From assembly GCA_002371785.1 (NCBI GenBank), contig DFGU01000017.1, forward strand, positions 1-19,352: 19,352 nt of DNA. Direction: 5' to 3'. The translations under genes were made by a program, and so were the position numbers. This document shows positions 1 to 7,349 of the stretch, piece by piece (within the stretch, counting starts at the first letter, position 1; each line of letters opens with the position of its first letter). Below the pieces are notes generated by a model that was not told where the DNA came from, did no database searches, and saw only the letters and a list, made by a program, of their open reading frames with translations. This DNA comes from Bacteroidales bacterium UBA3742. Its GTDB lineage: Bacteria > Bacteroidota > Bacteroidia > Bacteroidales > Paludibacteraceae.

Positions 1-32
1 AAGGAGTGAAGGAGTTAAGGAGTGAAGGAGTG
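1..32 (+). repeat. Four tandem 8-bp AAGGAGTG units at the ribosome-binding site
   Basis: The first 32 bases are four consecutive octamers: AAGGAGTG at 1-8, AAGGAGTT at 9-16, AAGGAGTG at 17-24 and AAGGAGTG at 25-32, directly abutting the ATG at 33. Each unit holds a Shine-Dalgarno-like AAGGAG. The last core ends only 2 nt before the ATG, which is closer than usual, while the third core (17-22) ends 10 nt before it. The array may continue upstream of the window. It may act as a multi-copy ribosome-binding region, but it could simply be one more of the short tandem arrays found elsewhere in this window. Confidence 0.85.
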
Positions 33-2339
33 ATGAAGACATTAGCAATCATAGGAGCGAGTTACTTGCAGCGTCCGTTGGTGGAACGCGCCAAGCAGAT
101 GGGGTTGCGGACTATCTGCTTCTCCTGGCCGGAAGGGGCCGTGTGCAAAGAAATCTGCGATGTGTTCTATCCGGTTTCCATTACGGAGAAGGAGGAGATA
201 GCGCGTATCTGCAAGGATGAGCGGATTGACGGAGTATGTACCATCGCAAGCGATGTTGCTGCACCGACAGTGGCGTATGTAGCGGAACAGTTAGGGTTGA
301 CGGGAAACCGATACGAGTCAGCCGTTCGTGCTCATGACAAGCACTTGATGCGTGCCGCATTGGTGGCAGCAGGAGTGGACTGTCCGCATTACATAGTCGA
401 AAGTAGAAAGTCGAAAGCAGAAAGAAGTGGGTTAGAATTGCCGCTGATAGTAAAGCCGAGTGATCGGAGTGGTAGTTTGGGAGTGCAGAAAATCACGCGT
501 TGGGAAGAATTGGATGAGGCCGTACAAAAGGCGCTGGATGTATCTATCATTGGCGAGGCGTTGATAGAGGAGTATATCGAAGGACGGGAGATAAGCGTGG
601 AGATGATCTCATGCGGAGGCGTGCATCATGCCTTGCAGATAACGGATAAGGTGACGACCGGAGCGCCTCACTTTGTAGAGTTGGCGCACCATCAGCCTTC
701 TGATCTGCCGGCAGCAATGCAGGAGCGTATCTTTGGTATCTCACGTCAAGCACTGGATGCGCTGGGCCTGACGAACGGAGCGAGTCACTCGGAGTATAAG
801 ATCACCAAAGAGGGGCGTATTGTGGTGATGGAGATAGGTGGCCGTATGGGAGGTGATTTTATCGGTTCGAACTTAGTGCAGTTGAGTACCGGATATGATT
901 TTCTGCAAGGCGTGATAGAGGTGGCATTGGGCGAGAAGATACAACCGAAGAAGACGAAGGCTGCCTATAGCGGCGTGTATTTCTTGAGCGGTGTGACACC
1001 GGAAGTGCAATTTTATATCAGCCATGCATCGGAGTACAAGCAGATAGTGCATTCCGAACAGATGGATACGGAGATTCGTCCGTTAACCTGCAGTGCGGAT
1101 CGAAGCGGCTATTTCATCTACTGCGATGCGCATCGTCGTTTTGAGACCCTGCGCGGAAAGACGGTGATGGTGCTCGGCGGAGGACGTTATCAGTTACCGC
1201 TCATTCGTGCGGCACGCGAAGCCGGATGCCGGGTGTTGGTGCTGGGTTGGCCGGGTGATTACCCCGGATACGCGTATGCCAGCAAATGGTATGATGTGGA
1301 TATCATGGATTCGGATGCGGTGATCCGTATCGCCAAGGACGAAGCGATAGATGGTATCGTAGGATGCGGTTCGGATTTCATCTTACCCACGATAGGACAT
1401 GTGGTAGATGCATTGGGACTGCCGGGCACGGGCTACCATTCCTCGGTTGTAGCAAGCGACAAGAGTCTGATGAAAGCGGCTTTTGCACGTACGGGAGTGC
1501 GTACGGCCATCTATGAGCAGGTGGAGAACAAAGAACAAACGATAGAAGCGGCTGCGCGTATCGGCTATCCTGTGGTGCTGAAGATAGTAGATGGTAGTGG
1601 AAGCAAAGGGGTGGTGATCTGTCAAGACGAGCAAGCCTTGGGGACTGCCTACGATGAAGTATTACCGCTGACGCACCATCCGTATATGGTAGTAGAGCAG
1701 TTTGTGGACGGTGTGGAGTTTGGCGCTCAAGCCTTTGTGCAAAATGGTCGGTTGCAGTTTGTGATGATGCATGGAGACATTGTCTATCAGGGAGATAGCG
1801 GTATACCGGTAGGTCATTACGCACCGGCCCTGACGGAATATGAGGGTTTGCAAGCGGATGCCGAGGAACAGCTGCGTCGCGCTATTGAGGCGCTGGAGAT
1901 AGATAACTGTGCCATCAATGCGGATTTCATCTTGCATGACGGGAAAGTATATGTACTGGAGATAGGAGCTCGTGCCGGAGCTACTTGTTTGCCGGAACTG
2001 GTGAGTGAGTGCTATGGTGTGGACTATTACACGTATCTACTGTGCGGTGCGTGTGGTTTACCTCTGCCCACCATGCAGCGTGATCAGTTACATCCGGCAT
2101 TGGTATATACGCCGTATAGTACGAAGACGGGGACGGTACGGAGAGTGCATCAACCGACATGCGATAGCATTGTAACTTGCGAGATTTATCCGAAGGTAGG
2201 AGATGAGGTGCATGCTTTCCGCACCGCTTATGACCGGATTGGTCATATGGTGATGAAGGGGAAGCGTATGGAGGATCTGCTGCATAGCTTTGAGACACAG
2301 ATCAAACCGTTTGAATTTGTAGAAGTGACGGAAAAATGA
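33..2339 (+). CDS. Fused double ATP-grasp ligase (two complete modules)
   Basis: 768 aa, two full ATP-grasp enzymes in tandem. Module 1 (about 1-370) has a Rossmann-like pre-ATP-grasp domain starting KTLAIIGASY, an ATP-binding lysine in LIVKPSDRSGS (K141) and a metal-binding motif MEIGGRMGGD (E267, R271). Module 2 (about 375-768) repeats the plan with KTVMVLGGGRYQ, VVLKIVDGSGS (K517) and LEIGARAG (E643). The halves align with near-identical spacing of motifs, so they probably arose by duplication and fusion. The closest general match is to carboxylate-amine ligases of the L-amino-acid ligase/BacD type, which activate a carboxylate as acyl phosphate and join it to an amine. Substrates cannot be read from sequence. 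The context (sugar aminotransferase, GT2, flippase-like genes) suggests attachment of amino acids or another acid to an amino sugar. The ATG at 33 is preferred over the in-frame GTG at 6, which lies inside the tandem array. Residues 122-131 are encoded by an unusual heptamer array. Confidence 0.88.
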   Translation: MKTLAIIGASYLQRPLVERAKQMGLRTICFSWPEGAVCKEICDVFYPVSITEKEEIARICKDERIDGVCTIASDVAAPTVAYVAEQLGLTGNRYESAVRAHDKHLMRAALVAAGVDCPHYIVESRKSKAERSGLELPLIVKPSDRSGSLGVQKITRWEELDEAVQKALDVSIIGEALIEEYIEGREISVEMISCGGVHHALQITDKVTTGAPHFVELAHHQPSDLPAAMQERIFGISRQALDALGLTNGASHSEYKITKEGRIVVMEIGGRMGGDFIGSNLVQLSTGYDFLQGVIEVALGEKIQPKKTKAAYSGVYFLSGVTPEVQFYISHASEYKQIVHSEQMDTEIRPLTCSADRSGYFIYCDAHRRFETLRGKTVMVLGGGRYQLPLIRAAREAGCRVLVLGWPGDYPGYAYASKWYDVDIMDSDAVIRIAKDEAIDGIVGCGSDFILPTIGHVVDALGLPGTGYHSSVVASDKSLMKAAFARTGVRTAIYEQVENKEQTIEAAARIGYPVVLKIVDGSGSKGVVICQDEQALGTAYDEVLPLTHHPYMVVEQFVDGVEFGAQAFVQNGRLQFVMMHGDIVYQGDSGIPVGHYAPALTEYEGLQADAEEQLRRAIEALEIDNCAINADFILHDGKVYVLEIGARAGATCLPELVSECYGVDYYTYLLCGACGLPLPTMQRDQLHPALVYTPYSTKTGTVRRVHQPTCDSIVTCEIYPKVGDEVHAFRTAYDRIGHMVMKGKRMEDLLHSFETQIKPFEFVEVTEK
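396..423 (+). repeat. Four 7-bp GTCGAAA-like units inside the ATP-grasp gene
   Basis: Four heptamers follow one another without gap: GTCGAAA (396-402), GTAGAAA (403-409), GTCGAAA (410-416) and GCAGAAA (417-423). They encode residues 122-131 (VESRKSKAER) in the linker before the ATP-binding lysine of module 1. The matching place in module 2 reads ENKEQTIEAAARIGYP, an ordinary helical linker, so the array replaces or remodels a surface segment without breaking the frame. The same unit recurs at 4995-5022. Confidence 0.9.
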
Positions 2340-3277
2340 AGAAGGATATGAAATATCAACAGTCCATATCGGTGGTGGTGCCGATTTACAATGACGAAGA
2401 GGTGATTGCCGAATTGCATCGTCGGCTGCGTCCGGTGCTGGAAGAGATTACCGCAGACTACGAACTTATTCTGGTGGATGACGGTAGTCGGGATCACTCC
2501 TGGCAGAAGATGCTGGAGGTTCGCCGGGAGAATGAGCATGTGCGTGCTGTGCGTCTGAGTCGTAATTTTGGTCAGCAGAGTGCGATTGCTGCCGGTTTGT
2601 CACTAACGAGTAAGGAACTGATCGTGCTGATGGACAGCGACTTACAGGATCGGCCGGAGGATATACCGGTGCTTATTGATGCATTGCTGGCCGATAAACA
2701 GGCCACGATGGCTATTGCCCAATGGGAGGAACGTAAGGATAGCAGGATGAAATTGGCTGTCTCCCATTTGTTCCAGCGCGTAAGCAACAGCATAACAGAG
2801 ATCCATACAATGCCGCGCTTGGGTATTTTCCGCGTGATGAAGAAGAGCGTGGTGGACGAATTGAAGAAGTTCCCGGAGAAGACCGCCACGACAGTGAGTT
2901 TGTTGTACTATATCGGCAGTAAGTACGTAGCAGTACCGTTGAAGCGCGATGCGCGTTTTGCCGGTAAGAGTGGCTATAACTTGCGTAAGATGTTAGCGCT
3001 GACATTCGCGCGTATCTTCTCGTTCTCTATGTTCCCGATTCGCATCGTCACTTATTTAGGAGCTTTGCTTTGTGTGGGAAGTATGATAGCGGCATTGGCG
3101 TTGGTCATTTATAAGTTGGTGGGTAATGTGGTAGCCGGTTGGACCAGTATGATGGTGCTGATGTTATTCTTGTTTGGCCTTAACTTCGCTTTCCTCGGTG
3201 TATTGGGTGAATATGTGGGTCGCATCTTCTTGGAAACCAAGCAACGTCCTAAGTTCATGATAGGAGAAATCGTATGA
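2336..3277 (+). CDS. GT2 family polyprenyl-phosphate glycosyltransferase (ArnC/GtrB/DPM1-like)
   Basis: 313 aa. An N-terminal GT-A fold opens with SVVVPIYNDEE (about 12-22), followed by LVDDGSRD (46-53) and the metal and nucleotide-sugar motif MDSDLQDRPED (99-109). The C-terminus carries two predicted membrane helices (about 236-258 and 268-292), followed by the GEYVGRIFLE motif and a short cytoplasmic tail. This arrangement is typical of enzymes that move a sugar from a nucleotide donor to undecaprenyl or dolichyl phosphate on the inner face of the membrane, such as ArnC and GtrB. The start overlaps the upstream stop as ATGA, indicating translational coupling. A second in-frame ATG four codons in (2348) is possible. 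The sugar is not predictable; the aminotransferase downstream suggests a 4-amino sugar. Confidence 0.9.
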   Translation: MKKDMKYQQSISVVVPIYNDEEVIAELHRRLRPVLEEITADYELILVDDGSRDHSWQKMLEVRRENEHVRAVRLSRNFGQQSAIAAGLSLTSKELIVLMDSDLQDRPEDIPVLIDALLADKQATMAIAQWEERKDSRMKLAVSHLFQRVSNSITEIHTMPRLGIFRVMKKSVVDELKKFPEKTATTVSLLYYIGSKYVAVPLKRDARFAGKSGYNLRKMLALTFARIFSFSMFPIRIVTYLGALLCVGSMIAALALVIYKLVGNVVAGWTSMMVLMLFLFGLNFAFLGVLGEYVGRIFLETKQRPKFMIGEIV

Positions 3278-3822
3278 GCGGCATGATGCGATATAATCTG
3301 CAACAACTGCATCGCATGGTCGGTCAACGTCTGGTAATGTCTCCATGGTTTGATCTGCCGTTTGGTTTGCAGTGGCGAGACAGCAAGTACCGTAGGCTTT
3401 TTCATGCCGGTAAGGGTTTGCATGTGGGTCATAACGTGCATATCGATCGGGAGCATAAGCAGTTAACAGGTTCAATTGAAATTGGCAAGAAAGTATTCAT
3501 TAGTCACGATGTGTTGCTGGATTATACGGGTCATCTGACGATAGGTGATGAGGTATGGATTTTGCAAGGGACACATATCATCACGCATAAGCATGATGTC
3601 GCAGAGCTGCGCAGGACGGGAATCAATCCGACAGAGCAGACCAGTTTGACGATCGGAGAAAAAGCCTATATCGGCAGTAATGTGACGATCTTGCCCAGTT
3701 GTCATTCGATTGGCAAGTATGCAGTGGTAGGTGCCGGAGCGGTAGTGACCAAAGATGTACCGGACTATGCGGTAGTGGTTGGTAATCCGGCTAAGCAAAT
3801 ACGGGATGTACGCGATGAATAA
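3274..3822 (+). CDS. Left-handed beta-helix (hexapeptide repeat) acyltransferase
   Basis: 182 aa. After an N-terminal lead of about 45 residues come hexapeptide turns (GKGLHVGHNVHI, GSIEIGKKVFISHDV, GHLTIGDEVWILQGTHI), an acceptor-like THKHDV segment with histidines (about 107-112), more turns (SLTIGEKAYIGSNVTILPSCHSIGKYAVVGAGAVVTKDVP) and the closing VVGNPAKQIRD. This is the WbbJ/maltose O-acetyltransferase-like fold, which usually transfers an acetyl group from acetyl-CoA to a sugar hydroxyl or amine. ATGA overlap with the GT2 gene places it in the same operon. A likely job is O- or N-acylation of the glycan precursor; the acceptor is inferred only from context. Confidence 0.9.
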   Translation: MSGMMRYNLQQLHRMVGQRLVMSPWFDLPFGLQWRDSKYRRLFHAGKGLHVGHNVHIDREHKQLTGSIEIGKKVFISHDVLLDYTGHLTIGDEVWILQGTHIITHKHDVAELRRTGINPTEQTSLTIGEKAYIGSNVTILPSCHSIGKYAVVGAGAVVTKDVPDYAVVVGNPAKQIRDVRDE

Positions 3823-4150
3823 GACGATGCAATATATAGCCTTGGTGGCGGTGTATTTATTCTACGCCTCGCTGTCGCTGCTGATGAAGTTCACCGGTTT
3901 GCAAGAACCGATGTCGCGATATTGGTTCGCAGGAACGCTGGGACTTATTGCGGGACTCGGTATCTATGCGATGGCATGGCAACAGATCCTCAAACGTGTG
4001 GACTTAGGCACCGCGTATATGTTTAAGGGCACCAGTCTTATCTTCATCATGATTCTATTGGCGGCCTGTTATGGCGAACCCGTTACGTTGACGAAGATTA
4101 TCGGAACGGGCATTATTGTGGTAGGTATCACTCTATATGCGAAAGGATAA
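3815..4150 (+). CDS. Small four-helix DMT/SMR-like protein, ArnE-like flippase half
   Basis: 111 aa, four predicted membrane helices (about 6-26, 34-53, 63-82 and 90-108). It has a conserved-looking GEPVTLTKIIGTGIIVVGI segment before the last helix, the EamA/SMR hallmark also seen in ArnE and ArnF. Length equals that of a typical half-size transporter. It is followed after 3 nt by a second protein of the same type, as in the ArnE/ArnF pair that flips aminoarabinose-phosphoundecaprenol across the inner membrane. The ATG at 3815 overlaps the end of the acyltransferase gene by 8 nt; upstream in-frame starts at 3806 and 3779 would add a hydrophilic leader and deepen the overlap, so they are less likely. 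Lipid-linked sugar flipping is an inference from pairing and context. Confidence 0.8.
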   Translation: MNKTMQYIALVAVYLFYASLSLLMKFTGLQEPMSRYWFAGTLGLIAGLGIYAMAWQQILKRVDLGTAYMFKGTSLIFIMILLAACYGEPVTLTKIIGTGIIVVGITLYAKG

Positions 4151-4153
4151 GGT

Positions 4154-4486
4154 ATGGGATATATATTGGTCATAATCAGTGCGTTGATAGCTGTGGTGAG
4201 TCAGATGATGCTCAAACAAAGTGCACGCAAGGAGCACGCAAACTGGTGGCGCGAATATATCAATGTATGGGTTGTCGGAGGATACGGACTGATGGTAGTC
4301 AGTTTGATTATCAATTTGATAGCCATCCATATGGGTGTCCTGGCGCAAGAAGTAAGTATTATCGAGTGTATCAATTATCTGCTCATCCCGCTGGCTGCCT
4401 GGATGGTATTCCGGGAACCGATCACCAAGCGGAAGGCATTGGCGATAGGCATTATTATGGTGGGAGTAGTGGTATTCTTCCTATAA
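4154..4486 (+). CDS. Small four-helix DMT/SMR-like protein, ArnF-like flippase partner
   Basis: 110 aa with four hydrophobic segments (about 2-18, 37-58, 63-85 and 92-110). It ends in FREPITKRKALAIGIIMVGVVVFFL, the same E-P plus final glycine-rich helix pattern as its neighbour. Two adjacent, non-identical half-size DMT proteins usually form a heterodimer. Beside a polyprenyl-phosphate GT2 gene the best model is a flippase for the lipid-linked sugar, as with ArnE/ArnF. A generic small multidrug-resistance pump is the alternative; the glycan setting argues against it. The start lies 3 nt after the partner's stop. Confidence 0.8.
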   Translation: MGYILVIISALIAVVSQMMLKQSARKEHANWWREYINVWVVGGYGLMVVSLIINLIAIHMGVLAQEVSIIECINYLLIPLAAWMVFREPITKRKALAIGIIMVGVVVFFL

Positions 4487-4507
4487 ACGAAAAAAAGAAT
4501 AACAATT

Positions 4508-5662
4508 ATGATAAATTTTAATCAACCGCATCTAACGGGTAAAGAAGCCCATTATATGTACCAGGCCGTGCTGGCCGGTAAGTTGTCCGGTAACGGTGAG
4601 TTTACCAAGCGTTGTCAACGCTGGTTTGAACAGCGTTACGGTTTTCGTAAGACGCTGCTGGCTACCTCGGGAACCGATGCACTGGAGATGTGCGCCATGC
4701 TATGCGAACTGAAGCCCGGCGACGAGGTGATTATCCCGTCTTATACGTTTGTATCAACGGCTTTGGCCTTTCTGCGTGAGGGAGCCAAGGTGGTGTTTGC
4801 TGACTCGATGAAGCGCAACCCCAACCTGGATGCTGAGCTGCTGGAGTCGCTCATCACGCCCCGTACGCGCGTCATCGTGCCGGTTCACTATGCCGGTGTG
4901 GCATGCGATATGGATGCCATCATGGCCGTAGCTGAGAAGCACGGACTGCTGGTGGTGGAGGATGCTGCGCAAGCCATAGATTCGTACTATATCAGTCGAA
5001 ACTCGAAAGTCGAAACTCGAAAGCCATTAGGTGGCATCGGTCATCTGGCTGCTTTCTCGTTCCACGAGACCAAGAACATAACGGCCGGAGGTGAAGGTGG
5101 GCTGCTGGTAGTCAACGACGAGCGCTTTGTGCGTCGCTCCGAGATACTATGGGAGAAGGGTACCAACCGTGCGGAGTTCTTCCGCGGAGAGGTGAACAAA
5201 TATGGCTGGGTGGATATGGGATCCAGTTTCCTGCCGAGCGAGGTCAATGCCGCCTTCCTGTGGGCCCAACTGGAGAACCTGGATGAGATACAACAGAAGC
5301 GTCGTCAGCTCTGGGACTGCTACTACGAGCGTCTGAAGCCGCTGGCCCAGAAGGGCTATTTCAGTATGCCCGACGTGCCGGACTATGCCACCAACAATGC
5401 GCATATGTTCTACCTCGTCTTCCCGGACTATGAGAAACGTACGGCCTTCATCAAGCATATGAAGGAGAATGGAGTAGGGGCTGTGTTCCACTACCTGAGT
5501 CTGCATAGCAGCGAGTTCTACCGCGCGCGTCACGACGGACGTGCGTTGCCGGAGTGTGACCGCTATGCCGACTGCCTGGTACGTCTGCCGCTCTTCTTCG
5601 ATCTGCAGCTGAAGGATGTTGAGACTATTACCGATGTGATCCTCAGTTACTATGCCGACTAA
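4508..5662 (+). CDS. wecE: dTDP-4-amino-4,6-dideoxygalactose transaminase (WecE/RffA family)
   Basis: 384 aa PLP-dependent DegT/DnrJ/EryC1 aminotransferase. It starts INFNQPHLTGKE and shows ATSGTDALE (52-60), VVEDAAQA (149-156) and FSFHETKNITAGGEGG with the Schiff-base lysine K189. Stretches such as WEKGTNRAEFFRGEVNKYGWVDMGSS and NNAHMFYLVF are very close to enterobacterial WecE (RffA), which converts dTDP-4-keto-6-deoxyglucose to dTDP-Fuc4N with glutamate as amino donor. E. coli WecE is about 376 aa, and the extra length here falls at residues about 162-172, where the usual short turn before LGxIGH is replaced by SRNSKVETRK encoded by a heptamer array. The start is 21 nt after the flippase gene. 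Exact sugar stereochemistry is not certain from sequence. Confidence 0.92.
   Translation: MINFNQPHLTGKEAHYMYQAVLAGKLSGNGEFTKRCQRWFEQRYGFRKTLLATSGTDALEMCAMLCELKPGDEVIIPSYTFVSTALAFLREGAKVVFADSMKRNPNLDAELLESLITPRTRVIVPVHYAGVACDMDAIMAVAEKHGLLVVEDAAQAIDSYYISRNSKVETRKPLGGIGHLAAFSFHETKNITAGGEGGLLVVNDERFVRRSEILWEKGTNRAEFFRGEVNKYGWVDMGSSFLPSEVNAAFLWAQLENLDEIQQKRRQLWDCYYERLKPLAQKGYFSMPDVPDYATNNAHMFYLVFPDYEKRTAFIKHMKENGVGAVFHYLSLHSSEFYRARHDGRALPECDRYADCLVRLPLFFDLQLKDVETITDVILSYYAD
4995..5022 (+). repeat. Four 7-bp [G/C]TCGAAA units inside the aminotransferase gene
   Basis: Units GTCGAAA (4995-5001), CTCGAAA (5002-5008), GTCGAAA (5009-5015) and CTCGAAA (5016-5022). The encoded peptide SRNSKVETRK is a rotated copy of that encoded by the array at 396-423 (both are variants of cyclic VESRKSK). 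It sits in a surface loop between the PLP-region VVEDAAQA and the Schiff-base segment. Copy number (4) and unit length (7) match the first array exactly. Confidence 0.92.
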
Positions 5663-7259
5663 GTCGTTGAGCAAGTGGATCGGTTGGGTGCTTTTGCTGA
5701 GCGCCTTGGCATACTCCCTGCTATGGGTAGTATGCGGTGCGGGCAACCCGATGGACCCGTTCTACTGGCTCACGAAATATGAATTGCTCGAGTCGGGCTT
5801 TATGGCCTGTGGAACGATAGCTATCGGCCATGCATGGATCGCGCTCTTTGGTCGTACGATATGCTCCATGCGTGTGCTGGGATGGCTGTGTACGACGGCT
5901 GCGGTGGCGTTGCCTTATTGTCTGCTACTGGATCGAGAGCAGCGCCGACGCAATATTCATTGGTTAGGACTCACCTACTGGCTGGTAGGCTATGGGTCGT
6001 TTCAGGAGTTCTCACCCGGTACGATCAGCGTGTTGCTGCTGTCGTTGACGGTGGTGATGCTGTTTGATAAAGCCGCTTATCGGGGCCGTTGGCTGGTATG
6101 GGGACTGCTGTTGGCAGCGCTCGTGCTGGTGCGTTTTCCGAATATATTGGTACTGCCGATCTTGTTGCTCTACTGCTGTTGGCCCATGCTGCGTGGGGAA
6201 CGTCCCTGGACGGACCTTCTCCGCGACCGGCGCAGAGAACTGCTGCTGGGCATCGGATGCGGAGCGTTGCTATACGGACTTGGGCTTGTGGGCTGGTACT
6301 ACGGTATGCACCATGCTGTAGCGGCTCCGATGGCCCGTCATACCGTGTTGCGAATGCTGCAGGATATGTGGAAGAACGGTTTTCGACTGGTGGCCGATAT
6401 ATCGCTATGGGCTGCGTTTGCCTATGTGCTGAGCCAGACCGGACGTGAGATGCGTGAGGTCTGGCGGTGGCTGATAGCGATAGCCGCGGGAGGCGCGATG
6501 CTCTACTATGTGTTCTATGCTTTTGCGGCGAATCAGTGGTATAACATGGATCAGATATATCTGATATCTTCCTTGGTCCTGCTGGTGGCTATTGTGCTGT
6601 ACGCACAGCGCGAACGGCACACATTGCCGATGTCGGCCGTGGTATTCCCGTTGCTCATCATGAGCGTAGCCTCGCTGGGTACGGATATGGGACTGATGAA
6701 GTTGTTTCCGGCCTTGCTATGCTTGCTGCCCTGGTGGACTGCATATGTGTATTGGGCTTGTCGTCAGCGCTATGTGCTACTGGCGATGGCCGTCATAACG
6801 CCGCTATTCGTTGTGCGTTTCTCCACCAACGCGATAGGTCGGCATGACATATTTCGTGAAAACACCTGGGGACAGACAGATGTTATGCGCTTTACCCGTA
6901 TTAGTGACCTGGACAATGAGCAAATGGAGCAAATCGTGTCTGACTATGAGACCTATTCCGCTTTAGCACCTGTCTATGCGGTGGGGGACAAGCTACATAT
7001 GGTGCGAGCTCTGACGCATTGCCATGCGCCGGTGAAGAATGAGTTTTGGTCGAATATCTTCGATCCGGTCTATACGAAGTGGTATAGCGAGTTGGTGGGT
7101 CGTGAGCATCCGGTGATCTTTTGTACGTTTTCCCCGTCTTTTAAGACCAAACCGGAGTACAAGGACAAGCATAGCCGACTGGAGCAGATGTTGCTGGATA
7201 GCGGCTATACGGCGATTGACAGATCGGAATTTAAGTACATGATATACGAGAAAAAGTAA
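5652..7259 (+). CDS. Multi-spanning membrane protein, possible GT-C type glycosyltransferase
   Basis: 535 aa. About ten hydrophobic segments occupy residues 10-385: an N-terminal helix, then a polar loop with GNPMDPFYWLTKYE (about 31-44), then a dense run of helices. A soluble tail of about 140 residues follows (from DIFRENTWGQTDVMRF to the C-terminus). This plan (first extracytoplasmic loop carrying an acidic residue, many helices, C-terminal extracytoplasmic domain) fits GT-C transferases such as ArnT or PMT-like enzymes, which use polyprenyl-linked sugars in the periplasm. I do not see a definitive family motif, so an uncharacterised membrane protein is the safe call. The gene overlaps the aminotransferase by 11 nt and is the last of the glycan operon. 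D34 in the first loop is a candidate catalytic residue (inference). Confidence 0.7.
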   Translation: MPTKSLSKWIGWVLLLSALAYSLLWVVCGAGNPMDPFYWLTKYELLESGFMACGTIAIGHAWIALFGRTICSMRVLGWLCTTAAVALPYCLLLDREQRRRNIHWLGLTYWLVGYGSFQEFSPGTISVLLLSLTVVMLFDKAAYRGRWLVWGLLLAALVLVRFPNILVLPILLLYCCWPMLRGERPWTDLLRDRRRELLLGIGCGALLYGLGLVGWYYGMHHAVAAPMARHTVLRMLQDMWKNGFRLVADISLWAAFAYVLSQTGREMREVWRWLIAIAAGGAMLYYVFYAFAANQWYNMDQIYLISSLVLLVAIVLYAQRERHTLPMSAVVFPLLIMSVASLGTDMGLMKLFPALLCLLPWWTAYVYWACRQRYVLLAMAVITPLFVVRFSTNAIGRHDIFRENTWGQTDVMRFTRISDLDNEQMEQIVSDYETYSALAPVYAVGDKLHMVRALTHCHAPVKNEFWSNIFDPVYTKWYSELVGREHPVIFCTFSPSFKTKPEYKDKHSRLEQMLLDSGYTAIDRSEFKYMIYEKK

Positions 7260-7265
7260 AAAGAA

Positions 7266-7313
7266 CGGGTGCTTCCACGTGTGCGTGTGATTTTTTTTAC
7301 AAAAAAACGCACA
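7266..7313 (+). terminator. Weak possible terminator after the glycan operon
   Basis: A 7-bp inverted repeat TGTGCGT (7280-7286) / ACGCACA (7307-7313) encloses T8 and A7 runs that can extend the stem, and a small CACG-TGTG-CGTG hairpin directly precedes the T8 run (7291-7298). Either could stop transcription leaving the operon. Stems are short, so support is limited. Confidence 0.35.
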
Positions 7314-7317
7314 AATA

Positions 7318-7349
7318 TTTGCGTATGTCAAAAAAAAGCAGTAATTTTG
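7318..7349 (+). promoter_or_regulatory. Bacteroidota-type promoter for yceD-rpmF
   Basis: TTTG at 7318-7321 and TAATTTTG at 7342-7349, separated by 20 nt, match the known Bacteroides -33/-7 consensus (TTTG and TAnnTTTG with 19-21 nt between). The predicted transcription start is about 5-8 nt past 7349, giving a leader of roughly 25-30 nt before the ATG at 7383. The 12-mer around the -7 box is identical to that at 12302-12313. Confidence 0.75.

Noticed and set aside
396..5022. Heptamer arrays considered as a CRISPR or minisatellite remnant of phage origin
   Set aside because: Units of 7 bp with no spacers are far from CRISPR architecture, and no phage or cas genes are present.
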